From NCBI GenBank assembly GCA_023412995.1, contig JAEZQS010000208.1, positions 1 through 7,156 on the forward strand: a stretch of DNA of 7,156 nucleotides. The letters are read 5' to 3'. This DNA is from Pseudomonadota bacterium (GTDB lineage: Bacteria; Pseudomonadota; Gammaproteobacteria; Xanthomonadales; Rhodanobacteraceae). Position numbers and translations under genes: made by a program. The notes below the pieces were generated by a model. That model had not been told where the DNA came from, did not search any database, and saw only the letters and a list, made by a program, of their open reading frames with translations. Positions 1 to 5,447 of the stretch are shown here, piece by piece (the stretch's first letter is position 1; each line of letters opens with the position of its first letter).

Positions 1-23
1 GGACGGGGCGGCCGCGGCTTCGG

Positions 24-296
24 TTACCAGCAGCGGAAGCCGGCGTGCTCCTGCGCGCCGATGTCCTCGCGCGCCACGGCCTCCACGCGTGCGGCCGGCG
101 GGCCCTGCCGCAGCCATTCGGCAAGCGCCGCCAACGCAGCGGGTGAGCCGAAGGCCATCACCTCGACGCGCCCGTCCGGCAGGTTGCGCGCGTGGCCGGT
201 GAGCCCGAGCGTGCAGGCCTGCGTCCGGGTCGCCGCGCGGAAGCTCACCCCCTGCACGCGGCCCTCGACCAGGAAACGGGCGCCGGCAGCGGGCAT
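24..296 (-). CDS. acyP: Acylphosphatase
   Basis: This 90-aa protein has the usual length of a cytosolic acylphosphatase, which hydrolyses carboxyl-phosphate bonds in small acylphosphates. The family signature GRVQGVSFR lies at residues 12-20 and supplies the phosphate-binding loop and the catalytic Arg20. The second signature, GHARNLPDGRVEV, at about 34-46, carries the catalytic Asn38. The alpha/beta sandwich core is complete through the C-terminal GFRCW. The ATG shares one base with the stop codon of the thioredoxin gene before it (TGATG), so translation is probably coupled and this is the last gene of a three-gene unit. The 23 bases beyond its TAA show no recognisable terminator. Confidence 0.95.
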   Translation of the reverse strand: MPAAGARFLVEGRVQGVSFRAATRTQACTLGLTGHARNLPDGRVEVMAFGSPAALAALAEWLRQGPPAARVEAVAREDIGAQEHAGFRCW

Positions 297-826
297 CAGG
301 GCTTGCTGGCCGCCGCGTCGATCGCCTTGCCGAGGTCGCGGCCGGTAATGGGCCCGGTGAACTTGCGTGCGATGCGCCCGGCGGGATCGACCAGGTAGGT
401 GGTCGGCAAACCGCGCGGCGACTCGAAGCCGGCGAGCGGCTCGTACACGTCGAGCTGGGCCAGGGGGTAGCCGACCGGATGCTTCCGGACGAAGTCCATC
501 ACTTCCTCGCGCGGCGTGTCTTCCCAGGCGAGGCCGATGGCGGCGACGTCCTTGCGCGAGGCGACGAAGCGGGAAATGTCCGGCATTTCGGCAATGCAGG
601 GCGAGCACCAGGTCGCCCAGAAATTGACGACGACCCAGCGTCCGCGCTGCTGCGCGAGGTCGAAGGTGCCGCCATCGAGCGTTGCCACGGTGAGCGTCGG
701 CACGGCCGGCGCCTGCGCTGCCGCGTCGGCCTTCGCGGCAGTGGCGGCCGGCGGCGCCGCAACGGCAAAGGATGACGCGAGGGCGCCAACGACGGCGAGG
801 GCAAGGCGGGCGGCAAGCGGCTTCAT
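296..826 (-). CDS. TlpA/ResA-like periplasmic thiol-disulfide oxidoreductase
   Basis: This 176-aa exported thioredoxin-fold protein has a signal peptide: MKPLAARLA, a hydrophobic core to about residue 20, then a likely cleavage site after AVA near residue 23. An Ala/Pro-rich linker (about 24-43) precedes a TlpA-type domain. The redox motif is WCSPC (Cys74 and Cys77) within VVVNFWATWCSPC, and the cis-proline is Pro141 in GLPTTYLVDPAG. The family uses this arrangement to reduce or exchange disulfides in the periplasm, for example in cytochrome c maturation. No cytochrome genes are present here, so the substrate is unknown. The ATG overlaps the yihY stop as ATGA and has GGAG just upstream. The stop overlaps the acyP start. 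Confidence 0.92.
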   Translation of the reverse strand: MKPLAARLALAVVGALASSFAVAAPPAATAAKADAAAQAPAVPTLTVATLDGGTFDLAQQRGRWVVVNFWATWCSPCIAEMPDISRFVASRKDVAAIGLAWEDTPREEVMDFVRKHPVGYPLAQLDVYEPLAGFESPRGLPTTYLVDPAGRIARKFTGPITGRDLGKAIDAAASKP

Positions 827-2127
827 CGGGTCTCCGGCGTCGCGTGGCGTGGGGCGGATGCAGGCGGCGATGGTAGCTCCGCGCGGAACACCTCGGCGAG
901 GCTGAGGCGCAGCGACTGGCGCATTTCCTCGCCCAGTTCGTCCAGCACCCTGGCGGCCGCCGGCGGCAGTTCCAGCAAGGCGTGGTCGGGCCCGCCGGGC
1001 GGCAGGCGGTAGCTGCCTTCGCGATAGACCTCCAGCAGGTCGATGGTGGCGAGATCGCGCACCACCATCCACTCGCCCAGTTCGCCGCGCTGGATGAGCC
1101 CCACCCGGTGCAGGTCGCCGAGGTAGCACTGCAGCAGGTCGTCGGTGAGGAACGGCTCGGCATCGAGCAGGTCCTCGCTGCACAGGCCGCGTCCTTCGCG
1201 CTGGGCGTGGGCAAAGTGGCCGAGCACGCGCAGCAGCCCGCTGAACTCCTGGTCGCGCGGCAGGCGCAGCGCCGCCGGGCGGTAATCGAACGCGCTGAGC
1301 GAAGCGGTGATCGAGGCGCCGAACAGCACGATGGCCCACGACAGGTAGATCCAGAAGATGAAGATGGGCACCAGCGCCAGCGCGCCATAGACGCGCTGGT
1401 AGTTCGCGTACTCGGTCGCGTACAGCGCGAACCCGCGCTTGGCGGCTTCGAACAGCACCGCCGCGATGAGCGCGCCGATGACGGTGTGGCGGATGCGCAC
1501 CGTGCGGTTGGGGATCACCGCATAGGCAGCCACCAGCGCGGCCCAGACGATCAGGAACGGCAGCATCGCCAGCACCCGCGCCTTGATCGAGAACTGCGCC
1601 TCGGCGGCATCGATGAAAGGCAGCGCGAACGCATACGAGCTGATCGCGAGCGCCGCCACCAGCAGCAGCGGCCCGAGGGTGAGCGCCGTCCAGTAGATGA
1701 CGAAGCGCGCCGTCGCGCCGCGCGCCACCGGCACGCGCCAGATCCGGTTGAAGGCGTCCTCGATGCTCATCATCAGCGAGATGGCGCTGGCGAGCAGCAC
1801 CAGCACGCCGACCGCCGTGGCCTTGCTCGCGTTGGCGGCGAACTCGGTGATGTAGCCCTGCACCGCGTCGCCTGCCGCCGGCACGAAGTTGGCGAAGACC
1901 CAGTACACCAGCTGCTCGCGCCAGCGCGCGAAACCGGGGAACGCGGCGAGGATGCCGAGCACCGCCGCGGTCACCGGCACCAGTGCGAACACCGAGGTGA
2001 ACGCGAGCGCTCCCGCCGTCTGCATGCAGCGGTCCTCGAGGAAACGGTGCCAGGTGAACTCGAGGAACGCCAGCACGCGCTCGCGCTCGAGCCGCGTTCT
2101 GGCAAACTGCGCAAGGCGTGGGAACAT
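823..2127 (-). CDS. yihY: YihY/BrkB-family inner-membrane protein
   Basis: This 434-aa polytopic membrane protein belongs to the YihY/virulence factor BrkB family, whose members were once misnamed ribonuclease BN. Its molecular function is not settled. The N-terminal signature FLEFTWHRFLEDR...TAGALAF (about 21-43) and EDAFNRIWRV (about 123-132) are typical. Hydrophobic segments lie near 38-60, 100-120, 142-168, 187-205, 213-228 and 248-275, matching the family's six helices. After about residue 285 comes a soluble cytoplasmic tail of about 150 residues, charged and predicted helical, as in the longer family members. The chosen ATG has only a weak ribosome site. It is the first gene of the yihY-thioredoxin-acyP unit, and its stop overlaps the next start as ATGA. 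Confidence 0.93.
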   Translation of the reverse strand: MFPRLAQFARTRLERERVLAFLEFTWHRFLEDRCMQTAGALAFTSVFALVPVTAAVLGILAAFPGFARWREQLVYWVFANFVPAAGDAVQGYITEFAANASKATAVGVLVLLASAISLMMSIEDAFNRIWRVPVARGATARFVIYWTALTLGPLLLVAALAISSYAFALPFIDAAEAQFSIKARVLAMLPFLIVWAALVAAYAVIPNRTVRIRHTVIGALIAAVLFEAAKRGFALYATEYANYQRVYGALALVPIFIFWIYLSWAIVLFGASITASLSAFDYRPAALRLPRDQEFSGLLRVLGHFAHAQREGRGLCSEDLLDAEPFLTDDLLQCYLGDLHRVGLIQRGELGEWMVVRDLATIDLLEVYREGSYRLPPGGPDHALLELPPAAARVLDELGEEMRQSLRLSLAEVFRAELPSPPASAPRHATPETR

Positions 2128-2133
2128 GACGCG

Positions 2134-2162
2134 AGCCTACCCCGTGTGCGTGCGGGACCCAA
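2134..2162 (-). promoter_or_regulatory. Candidate promoter of yihY, possibly leaderless
   Basis: Read on the minus strand, TTGGGT (2162-2157) and TAGGCT (2139-2134) are separated by exactly 17 bases. Each hexamer matches the sigma-70 consensus at three of six positions. The second ends only six bases before the yihY ATG, so transcription would begin at or next to the start codon. That fits the absence of a strong ribosome site. The assignment is inferred from spacing and is weak. Confidence 0.3.
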
Positions 2163-2185
2163 GGGCTGGTACGCCATTGCCGCAT

Positions 2186-2208
2186 CCGCCGGCTGAAGCC
2201 GGCCCCAC
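2186..2208. repeat. REP-like hairpin repeat between yihY and wrbA
   Basis: A perfect 7-bp inverted repeat, GCCGGCT (2188-2194) and AGCCGGC (2197-2203), is separated by two bases. On the minus strand it is preceded by GTGGG. The layout GTGGG, CGGCTTCAGCCG closely resembles the dispersed extragenic hairpin repeats I recall in Xanthomonadaceae and Pseudomonas (GTGGGAGCGGCTTCAGCCG type). It is the only copy of this type in the window. The hairpin is visible; the repeat-family assignment is from memory. Confidence 0.5.
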
Positions 2209-2225
2209 CGACTCCGGGTGCCCCG

Positions 2226-2825
2226 ATGAGCGAAATCCTGGTCCTCTACTACAGCCGCACGGGCGCGGTGGCGCAGCTGGCGCGCCTGGTGGCGCGCGGC
2301 GTGGCCGAGGTGGACGGGATGCAGGCCCGCCTTCGCAGCGTGCCGCCGGTGGCTGTCGCCACCGAGATCGCGCAGCCGCCGGAACCCGACGAAGGGGCGC
2401 CTTACGCCACCCACGCCGACCTCGCCGAATGCGCCGGACTGGTGCTCGGCAGCCCGACGCGCTTCGGCAACATGGCCGCCCCGCTCAAGCACTTCCTCGA
2501 TTCCACTGCCACGCAATGGGCCTCGGGCACGCTGGTGGGCCGGCCCGCGGGCGTGTTCACCTCCACCAGTACGCAGCACGGCGGGCAGGAAACCACGCTG
2601 GTTTCGATGATGCTGCCGCTCCTCCACCACGGCATGCTGATCGTCGGCGTCCCCTACACCGAGCCGGCGCTCAACCGCACGCGCGGTGGCGGCTCGCCCT
2701 ATGGCGCCAGCCACGTCGCGGGGGTCGCGGGCGACCAGCCGATGGATGCGGACGAGCGCGAGCTCGCCCGCGCACTCGGACGGCGCGTCGCCGCTGTCGC
2801 CGCGCGACTGGGAAGCGCATCGTGA
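2226..2825 (+). CDS. wrbA: WrbA-type NAD(P)H:quinone oxidoreductase
   Basis: This 199-aa flavodoxin-fold protein is a full-length WrbA. The family is FMN-dependent and reduces quinones by two electrons using NAD(P)H, which avoids semiquinone radicals. The FMN phosphate loop is YYSRTGAVAQLA (about 8-19). Other WrbA blocks are GSPTRFGNMAAPLKHFLD (75-92), STSTQHGGQETT (113-124) and GGGSPYGASHVAG (154-166). WrbA forms tetramers, and the insert around residues 40-65 fits the region that distinguishes WrbA from plain flavodoxins. The ATG follows a weak, GC-rich ribosome site. The gene diverges from yihY with a 98-base gap, and its TGA overlaps the GTG start of the next gene, so the two are probably co-translated. 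Confidence 0.95.
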   Translation: MSEILVLYYSRTGAVAQLARLVARGVAEVDGMQARLRSVPPVAVATEIAQPPEPDEGAPYATHADLAECAGLVLGSPTRFGNMAAPLKHFLDSTATQWASGTLVGRPAGVFTSTSTQHGGQETTLVSMMLPLLHHGMLIVGVPYTEPALNRTRGGGSPYGASHVAGVAGDQPMDADERELARALGRRVAAVAARLGSAS

Positions 2826-3154
2826 CGGCGCTGCGCGCGGGCTTCATCGCGTGGGTCGCGCTGGTCGTGCTGCAGCCGCTCTGGTACCTGTGGCTGGCGC
2901 CGCCCGCGCGCGGCACGCCATGGCTGGCCCTGGCCCTCACCGTGCCACCGCTGCTGCTGCCGCTGCTCGTCCTGCGTGCGAGCGCACGCCGGGCCCTGCT
3001 GTGTGCCGGGATCCTGGCGCTCTTCTATTTCTGCCATGGCGTGGTGGCCGCCTGGGTGACCCCGGCGGCACGGCTGCCGGCGCTGCTGGAAGCCGTGCTC
3101 TGCGCCGTCCTCGTCGGCACCCTTGGCGCCGATACGCGACGCGCGAAGGCGTGA
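2822..3154 (+). CDS. DUF2069 family membrane protein
   Basis: This 110-aa small integral membrane protein of unknown function matches the DUF2069 pattern. It has four hydrophobic segments near residues 7-26, 34-52, 57-78 and 84-101, with the family-typical WYLWLAPP after the first helix and LFYFCHGVVAAW in the third. The start is taken as the GTG overlapping the wrbA stop (GTGA). It gives MTALRAGFIAW, needs no extra N-terminal sequence and matches the usual length. DUF2069 genes next to wrbA are a recurring arrangement in xanthomonads as I recall it, but no mechanism is known. The stop codon lies inside a 25-base inverted repeat. Confidence 0.85.
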   Translation: MTALRAGFIAWVALVVLQPLWYLWLAPPARGTPWLALALTVPPLLLPLLVLRASARRALLCAGILALFYFCHGVVAAWVTPAARLPALLEAVLCAVLVGTLGADTRRAKA

Positions 3155-3165
3155 CGCCGTCGCGC
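3141..3165 (+). terminator. Possible terminator hairpin spanning the DUF2069 stop
   Basis: Bases 3141-3152 (GCGCGAAGGCGT) pair with 3154-3165 at 11 of 12 positions, with the stop codon at the apex. There is no T-tract after it, so intrinsic termination would be inefficient. The repeat may simply reflect GC-rich coding sequence. It sits at the end of the wrbA-DUF2069 unit. The rest of 3155-3287 shows nothing recognisable. Confidence 0.3.
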
Positions 3166-3287
3166 CTCGCGCCCACCGCGCCGCACGAACGCGGCGATCC
3201 ACCGATGCTTCCCTCCGGCATGGATACTCCTTGCGCCGCTATCGCTAACGCGACCCGCCGCCGTGCGCAAGCCACGCCGCCGGCCGG

Positions 3288-3320
3288 GTTCACAGGCGAT
3301 TCAATGCGGCGGCCTAGATT
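3288..3320 (+). promoter_or_regulatory. Candidate metallothionein promoter (GTTCAC-N19-CCTAG class)
   Basis: GTTCAC (3288-3293) is followed after 19 bases by CCTAGATT (3313-3320), in which TAGATT resembles a -10 box. It ends 28 bases before the metallothionein ATG. The same motif pair precedes the isochorismatase-family gene and the 105-aa gene. The 12-mer GGTTCACAGGCG at 3287-3298 recurs exactly upstream of the hemerythrin gene on the other strand. Taken as -35 TTCACA and -10 TAGATT, the spacer is 20 bases, longer than sigma-70 prefers. An alternative sigma factor or an activator is therefore likely. Confidence 0.5.
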
Positions 3321-3347
3321 GGAGGTCCCCGCAGAGAAGGAGACGGC

Positions 3348-3530
3348 ATGAACGCGACAGTCGATGGCACGCCGAAATGCGCCCATTCCCCTTGCGTGTG
3401 CGAGCCCACCCCCGGATCCGCCTACTGCAGCCAGTCCTGCGCCCACGCCGCCACCAGCGGACCGCCGCGGATCGAGCCCGTCTGCGAATGCGGGCACGCT
3501 GCCTGCCGGGAGTCCGCCGACGCGGGCTGA
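3348..3530 (+). CDS. Small bacterial metallothionein
   Basis: This 60-aa protein has eight cysteines at 11, 16, 18, 27, 31, 46, 48 and 53, and histidines at 13, 33 and 50. The arrangement is KCAHSPCVC, then YCSQSCA, then CECGHAAC. It follows the prokaryotic metallothionein (SmtA/BmtA) layout, in which a zinc-finger-like YC..xC segment sits between Cys-rich ends. Such proteins sequester zinc, cadmium or copper in the cytosol. It has one Cys fewer than cyanobacterial SmtA, so its cluster stoichiometry may differ. A strong ribosome site, AAGGAG, sits seven bases before the ATG. The gene is a single-gene unit, converging on the hemerythrin-like gene across a shared hairpin terminator. Confidence 0.87.
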   Translation: MNATVDGTPKCAHSPCVCEPTPGSAYCSQSCAHAATSGPPRIEPVCECGHAACRESADAG

Positions 3531-3554
3531 CCCGCGCCAGGCAGGAAGCGACGC

Positions 3555-3580
3555 GCAAGGGCCCGGCGACGGGCCCTTGC
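3555..3580. terminator. Bidirectional hairpin terminator between convergent genes
   Basis: An 11-bp perfect stem, GCAAGGGCCCG (3555-3565) with CGGGCCCTTGC (3570-3580), is closed by a GCGA tetraloop of the stable GNRA type. It lies in the 60-base gap between the convergent metallothionein and hemerythrin genes, 24 and 10 bases from their stops. Neither side has a T-tract. The symmetry suits termination in both directions. Confidence 0.7.
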
Positions 3581-3590
3581 TGCGGATCTG

Positions 3591-4052
3591 TCAGCGGGCG
3601 CCGCGCATCAGTTCCGAGCGGCGCATGTCCATCTGCTCACCCAGCTCGGCCAGCTCCTGCCGGGAGAACAGCTTCTTCGCGCGCGCGAACATGGTTTTTT
3701 CCTCTTCCTTGACGTGGTGCTCGACCAGTTCCTTGAGCACCTTGGCGCGGCCGCTGAACTGCTCGCTGTCCACCTGCGTCTGCAACAGGTCGGGCAGCAC
3801 CAGGTCGCCCGCGGCGCGGTGCTCCTCCATCGCCTCATAGTACGTCTTCGCATCCTCCGACTTCGAGCCCGCTTCCTTGAACGCCGGGTAGAAGATCTCT
3901 TCCTCGATCGTGGTGTGGGCCTCGAGGTTGAGCTGGATCTTGCGCAGCAGGTCGGCGCGCTTCTTCGCCGCGCGCGGGGTGGTGCCGGCCAGCTGCTCCA
4001 GCAGGTCCTTCACCTTCTTGTGGTCTTCCTTCAGCAACGCAATCGCATCCAT
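3591..4052 (-). CDS. Hemerythrin-like HHE cation-binding protein
   Basis: This 153-aa four-helix protein has the hemerythrin HHE pattern: DHKKV with His11, EAHTTIEEEIFYP with His46 and Glu50, EEH with His78, and HHVKEEE with His113 and Glu117. Together these can bind a non-haem diiron centre. Family members sense or handle oxygen, nitric oxide or iron, and many small HHE proteins belong to stress regulons; the exact role here is unknown. The ATG is set by a GAGGA ribosome site eight bases before it. An upstream in-frame extension starting near 4190 is rejected because it would run through the putative promoter. The gene is transcribed divergently from the isochorismatase-family gene, and both have the same promoter-like motif. 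Confidence 0.9.
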   Translation of the reverse strand: MDAIALLKEDHKKVKDLLEQLAGTTPRAAKKRADLLRKIQLNLEAHTTIEEEIFYPAFKEAGSKSEDAKTYYEAMEEHRAAGDLVLPDLLQTQVDSEQFSGRAKVLKELVEHHVKEEEKTMFARAKKLFSRQELAELGEQMDMRRSELMRGAR

Positions 4053-4092
4053 CGGCGGATCCTCGTGTCGGTGGCAGGGAATGGCCGGGGCG

Positions 4093-4126
4093 ATCATGGC
4101 GGTGGGGACATGGCCCGCCTGTGAAC
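4093..4126 (-). promoter_or_regulatory. Candidate hemerythrin-gene promoter (GTTCAC class)
   Basis: On the minus strand, GTTCAC (4126-4121) sits in a 12-mer, GGTTCACAGGCG, identical to the one before the metallothionein gene. CATGAT (4098-4093) follows 22 bases after GTTCAC, preceded by C, and serves as a plausible -10 box (four of six consensus matches). It ends 40 bases before the ATG. The -10 half departs from the CCTAG seen at the other sites, so this half is less certain. Confidence 0.42.
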
Positions 4127-4148
4127 CGCTGCCCGCCGCGACCGTGGC

Positions 4149-4181
4149 GTTCAGCCGGAATTCGCTTCGCCGTCCTACGCT
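4149..4181 (+). promoter_or_regulatory. Candidate isochorismatase-family promoter (GTTCAG-N19-CCTAC class)
   Basis: GTTCAG (4149-4154), 19 bases, then CCTACGCT (4174-4181), ending 32 bases before the chosen ATG. This is back to back with the hemerythrin-gene copy of the motif. The two GTTCA elements point away from each other with 22 bases between them. A transcript starting near 4188 would exclude any upstream start codon for the hydrolase. Confidence 0.45.
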
Positions 4182-4213
4182 GTGTCGCATGCAACGGGCA
4201 TGAGGCGCGTTCG

Positions 4214-4861
4214 ATGCCAGGGGATTCCGGCCTTCGCGCCGACGACGACCAGCGCGCCGCCACGGCCCTGCTCCTCATCGATGTGATCAGCCGGTTCGAC
4301 TTCGACGGCGGAGCCTCCCTCGCCCGCCACCTGCGAGCCGCCGTACCGCGCATCGTCGGGCTGCGCGACCGGCTGCGCCGCATCGGCGTGCCGGTGATCT
4401 ACTGCAACGACAACTTCGGCCAGTGGCGTTCGGATTTCCGCGACGTGATCCACCGCAGTGCCCGCGGCGGCGTGACCGACGGCGAGCTGGCGGCCGCACT
4501 GGAGCCGCGCCAGGGCGACTACTTCGTTCTCAAGCCCAAGCACTCGGCCTTCCATGCCACCGCACTGGACCTGCTGCTGCAGCACCTCGGCGTGCGCCGG
4601 CTGGTGCTCGCGGGCACCGCCACCGACAGCTGCATCGTGTGCACCGCGACCGATGCCCACATGCGCGAATACGCCGTGTGCATCCCGCACGATTGCGTGG
4701 CCGCCATCACGCCGGCTCGCAGCCGGCGCGCCCTGGCGTTGCTGCGCACCGCCTTCGATGCCGACGTGCGCAGCGCCGCCCGCGTCACCGCGCGCTATGT
4801 CGCCAGCCCGCCGCCGCACGGACCGCGTCATGCCGGCGCAAGCAGGCACAGCAACGGCTGA
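4214..4861 (+). CDS. Isochorismatase-family cysteine hydrolase
   Basis: This 215-aa alpha/beta hydrolase belongs to the isochorismatase/nicotinamidase superfamily. The expected catalytic triad is visible: Asp23 in ALLLIDVISRF, Lys107 in FVLKPKHSAF, and Cys140 in GTATDSCIVCTATDAH. The Asp-Lys-Cys set hydrolyses amide or vinyl-ether bonds, but nothing here fixes the substrate. There is no enterobactin or NAD-salvage gene nearby, and the stress-gene neighbours suggest a detoxifying or signalling hydrolase. The ATG at 4214 follows GAGG and lies just downstream of the candidate promoter. The last 20 or so residues (PPPHGPRHAG to the end) lie beyond the fold and overlap a REP-like repeat, so the C-terminus may have been extended or replaced by the repeat. 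Confidence 0.88.
   Translation: MPGDSGLRADDDQRAATALLLIDVISRFDFDGGASLARHLRAAVPRIVGLRDRLRRIGVPVIYCNDNFGQWRSDFRDVIHRSARGGVTDGELAAALEPRQGDYFVLKPKHSAFHATALDLLLQHLGVRRLVLAGTATDSCIVCTATDAHMREYAVCIPHDCVAAITPARSRRALALLRTAFDADVRSAARVTARYVASPPPHGPRHAGASRHSNG
4826..4848. repeat. REP-like hairpin inside the 3' end of the hydrolase gene
   Basis: CGTCA is followed by TGCCGGCGCAAGCAGGCA (4831-4848), which folds into a 6-bp stem with one G-A mismatch and a GCAA tetraloop. Read on the minus strand in one frame it gives VPACAGMTR, a peptide I recognise as the hallmark of a widespread extragenic repeat (GTCATGCCxGCGxAxGCxGGCA type). Here it forms part of the coding sequence. The hairpin is seen directly; the family assignment is from memory. 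Confidence 0.5.
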
Positions 4862-4884
4862 TGAATGCGCAAACGTCCGCGGCA

Positions 4885-4923
4885 GGCCGGTTAACCGGCC
4901 GTTGCGCCGCCCCGGCCTAGCGT
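4885..4923 (+). promoter_or_regulatory. Palindrome and candidate promoter of the 105-aa gene
   Basis: GGCCGGTTAACCGGCC (4885-4900) is a perfect 16-bp palindrome. Its centre, GTTAAC (4890-4895), is the -35-like half of the motif shared with neighbouring genes. After 20 bases comes CCTAGCGT (4916-4923), 34 bases before the next ATG. A repressor or activator dimer could bind the palindrome and control the promoter. Confidence 0.45.
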
Positions 4924-4957
4924 CGGCACGACTGCCATCCACGCGAGGAGGCCTGCC

Positions 4958-5275
4958 ATGCATTCCGGTCGCTCCAACGCAAGGCGCAGGCACGCCCGCC
5001 TTGCCGGGTCGCTGCGCGGCGACCTTTCCGAACTCGCCAGCCGCCTCCACGAGGCCCTGCACCGCAGCGACATCACCGTATGGGCCGATGACCAGGCACA
5101 GGTCTACTTCGACACGGTGGGCGCCACCCCGGAACTGGCGCCGCAGTGGCTGGCCGGCACCTATGGGGTGGGCGCCCGCGCCGATGACATCGAGGCGGAC
5201 CTGCAGGTGCTCCGCCATGAACGCCTTTCAACCGCAATGATCGACGAGGAGCAACCATGGGCACCGGTGCACTGA
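4958..5275 (+). CDS. Conserved-looking hypothetical small protein
   Basis: I do not recognise this 105-aa soluble protein. A basic N-terminus (HSGRSNARRRHARLAG) leads into a helix, LRGDLSELASRLHEALHR. Then comes a mixed acidic segment, DITVWADDQAQVYFDTVG, followed by LAPQWLAGTYGVGARADDIEADLQVLRHERL. There is no signal peptide, membrane segment or Cys motif. Reality is supported by a strong GAGGAGG ribosome site seven bases before the ATG, GC-rich third codon positions through the middle, and a dedicated candidate promoter. Its last 19 bases overlap the DUF3309 gene in another frame, so the two are likely co-transcribed and coupled. By position it may be a stress-induced adaptor or regulator, but that is only inference. 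Confidence 0.72.
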   Translation: MHSGRSNARRRHARLAGSLRGDLSELASRLHEALHRSDITVWADDQAQVYFDTVGATPELAPQWLAGTYGVGARADDIEADLQVLRHERLSTAMIDEEQPWAPVH

Positions 5276-5415
5276 TCCTTCTGATCCTGATCATCCTGCT
5301 GATCGCAGGGCTGCCGACCTGGCCCTACAGCCGCAGCTGGGGTTACTACCCCGCCGGCGGCCTCGGCCTGCTGGTGGTGATCATCCTGATCCTGCTGCTG
5401 CTCGGTCGCATCTGA
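5257..5415 (+). CDS. DUF3309 family small membrane peptide
   Basis: This 52-aa hydrophobic peptide has the DUF3309 pattern. A first membrane helix (about 5-19, ALILLILIILLIAGL) is followed by the conserved turn PTWPYSRSWGYYPAGGLG (20-37) and a second helix (38-49) ending LLLGRI. The function is unknown; such peptides are common in proteobacteria and often sit with stress genes. A GAGGAG ribosome site lies five bases before the ATG. The start lies inside the 105-aa gene, overlapping it by 19 bases. It is too short for many automatic gene callers. Confidence 0.88.
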   Translation: MGTGALILLILIILLIAGLPTWPYSRSWGYYPAGGLGLLVVIILILLLLGRI

Positions 5416-5447
5416 CCGTCGCACGCGAAACAACGGCAAGGCCTCCC

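Noticed and set aside
24..1388. A 454-aa minus-strand open frame across the acyP, thioredoxin and yihY region
   Set aside because: Only its last 90 codons are acylphosphatase. The rest is Arg/Ser/Cys-rich low-complexity translation of the yihY and thioredoxin genes in another frame.
982..2196. A 404-aa plus-strand open frame opposite yihY
   Set aside because: Its composition is His/Arg/Gln/Glu-rich repeats, typical of the antisense of a GC-rich gene. yihY on the other strand has full family signatures.
4053..4190. N-terminal extension of the hemerythrin-like protein to an ATG at 4190
   Set aside because: The extension has no family similarity, runs across both promoter-like motifs, and the internal ATG at 4052 has a proper ribosome site.
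4121..4213. N-terminal extension of the hydrolase to an ATG at 4121
   Set aside because: It would begin upstream of the candidate promoter and adds residues without family support. The ATG at 4214 has GAGG before it.
4175..5218. A 347-aa minus-strand open frame opposite the hydrolase and the 105-aa gene
   Set aside because: It is His/Gly/Ala-rich with no recognisable motif, and the plus strand carries a clear catalytic triad and good ribosome sites.
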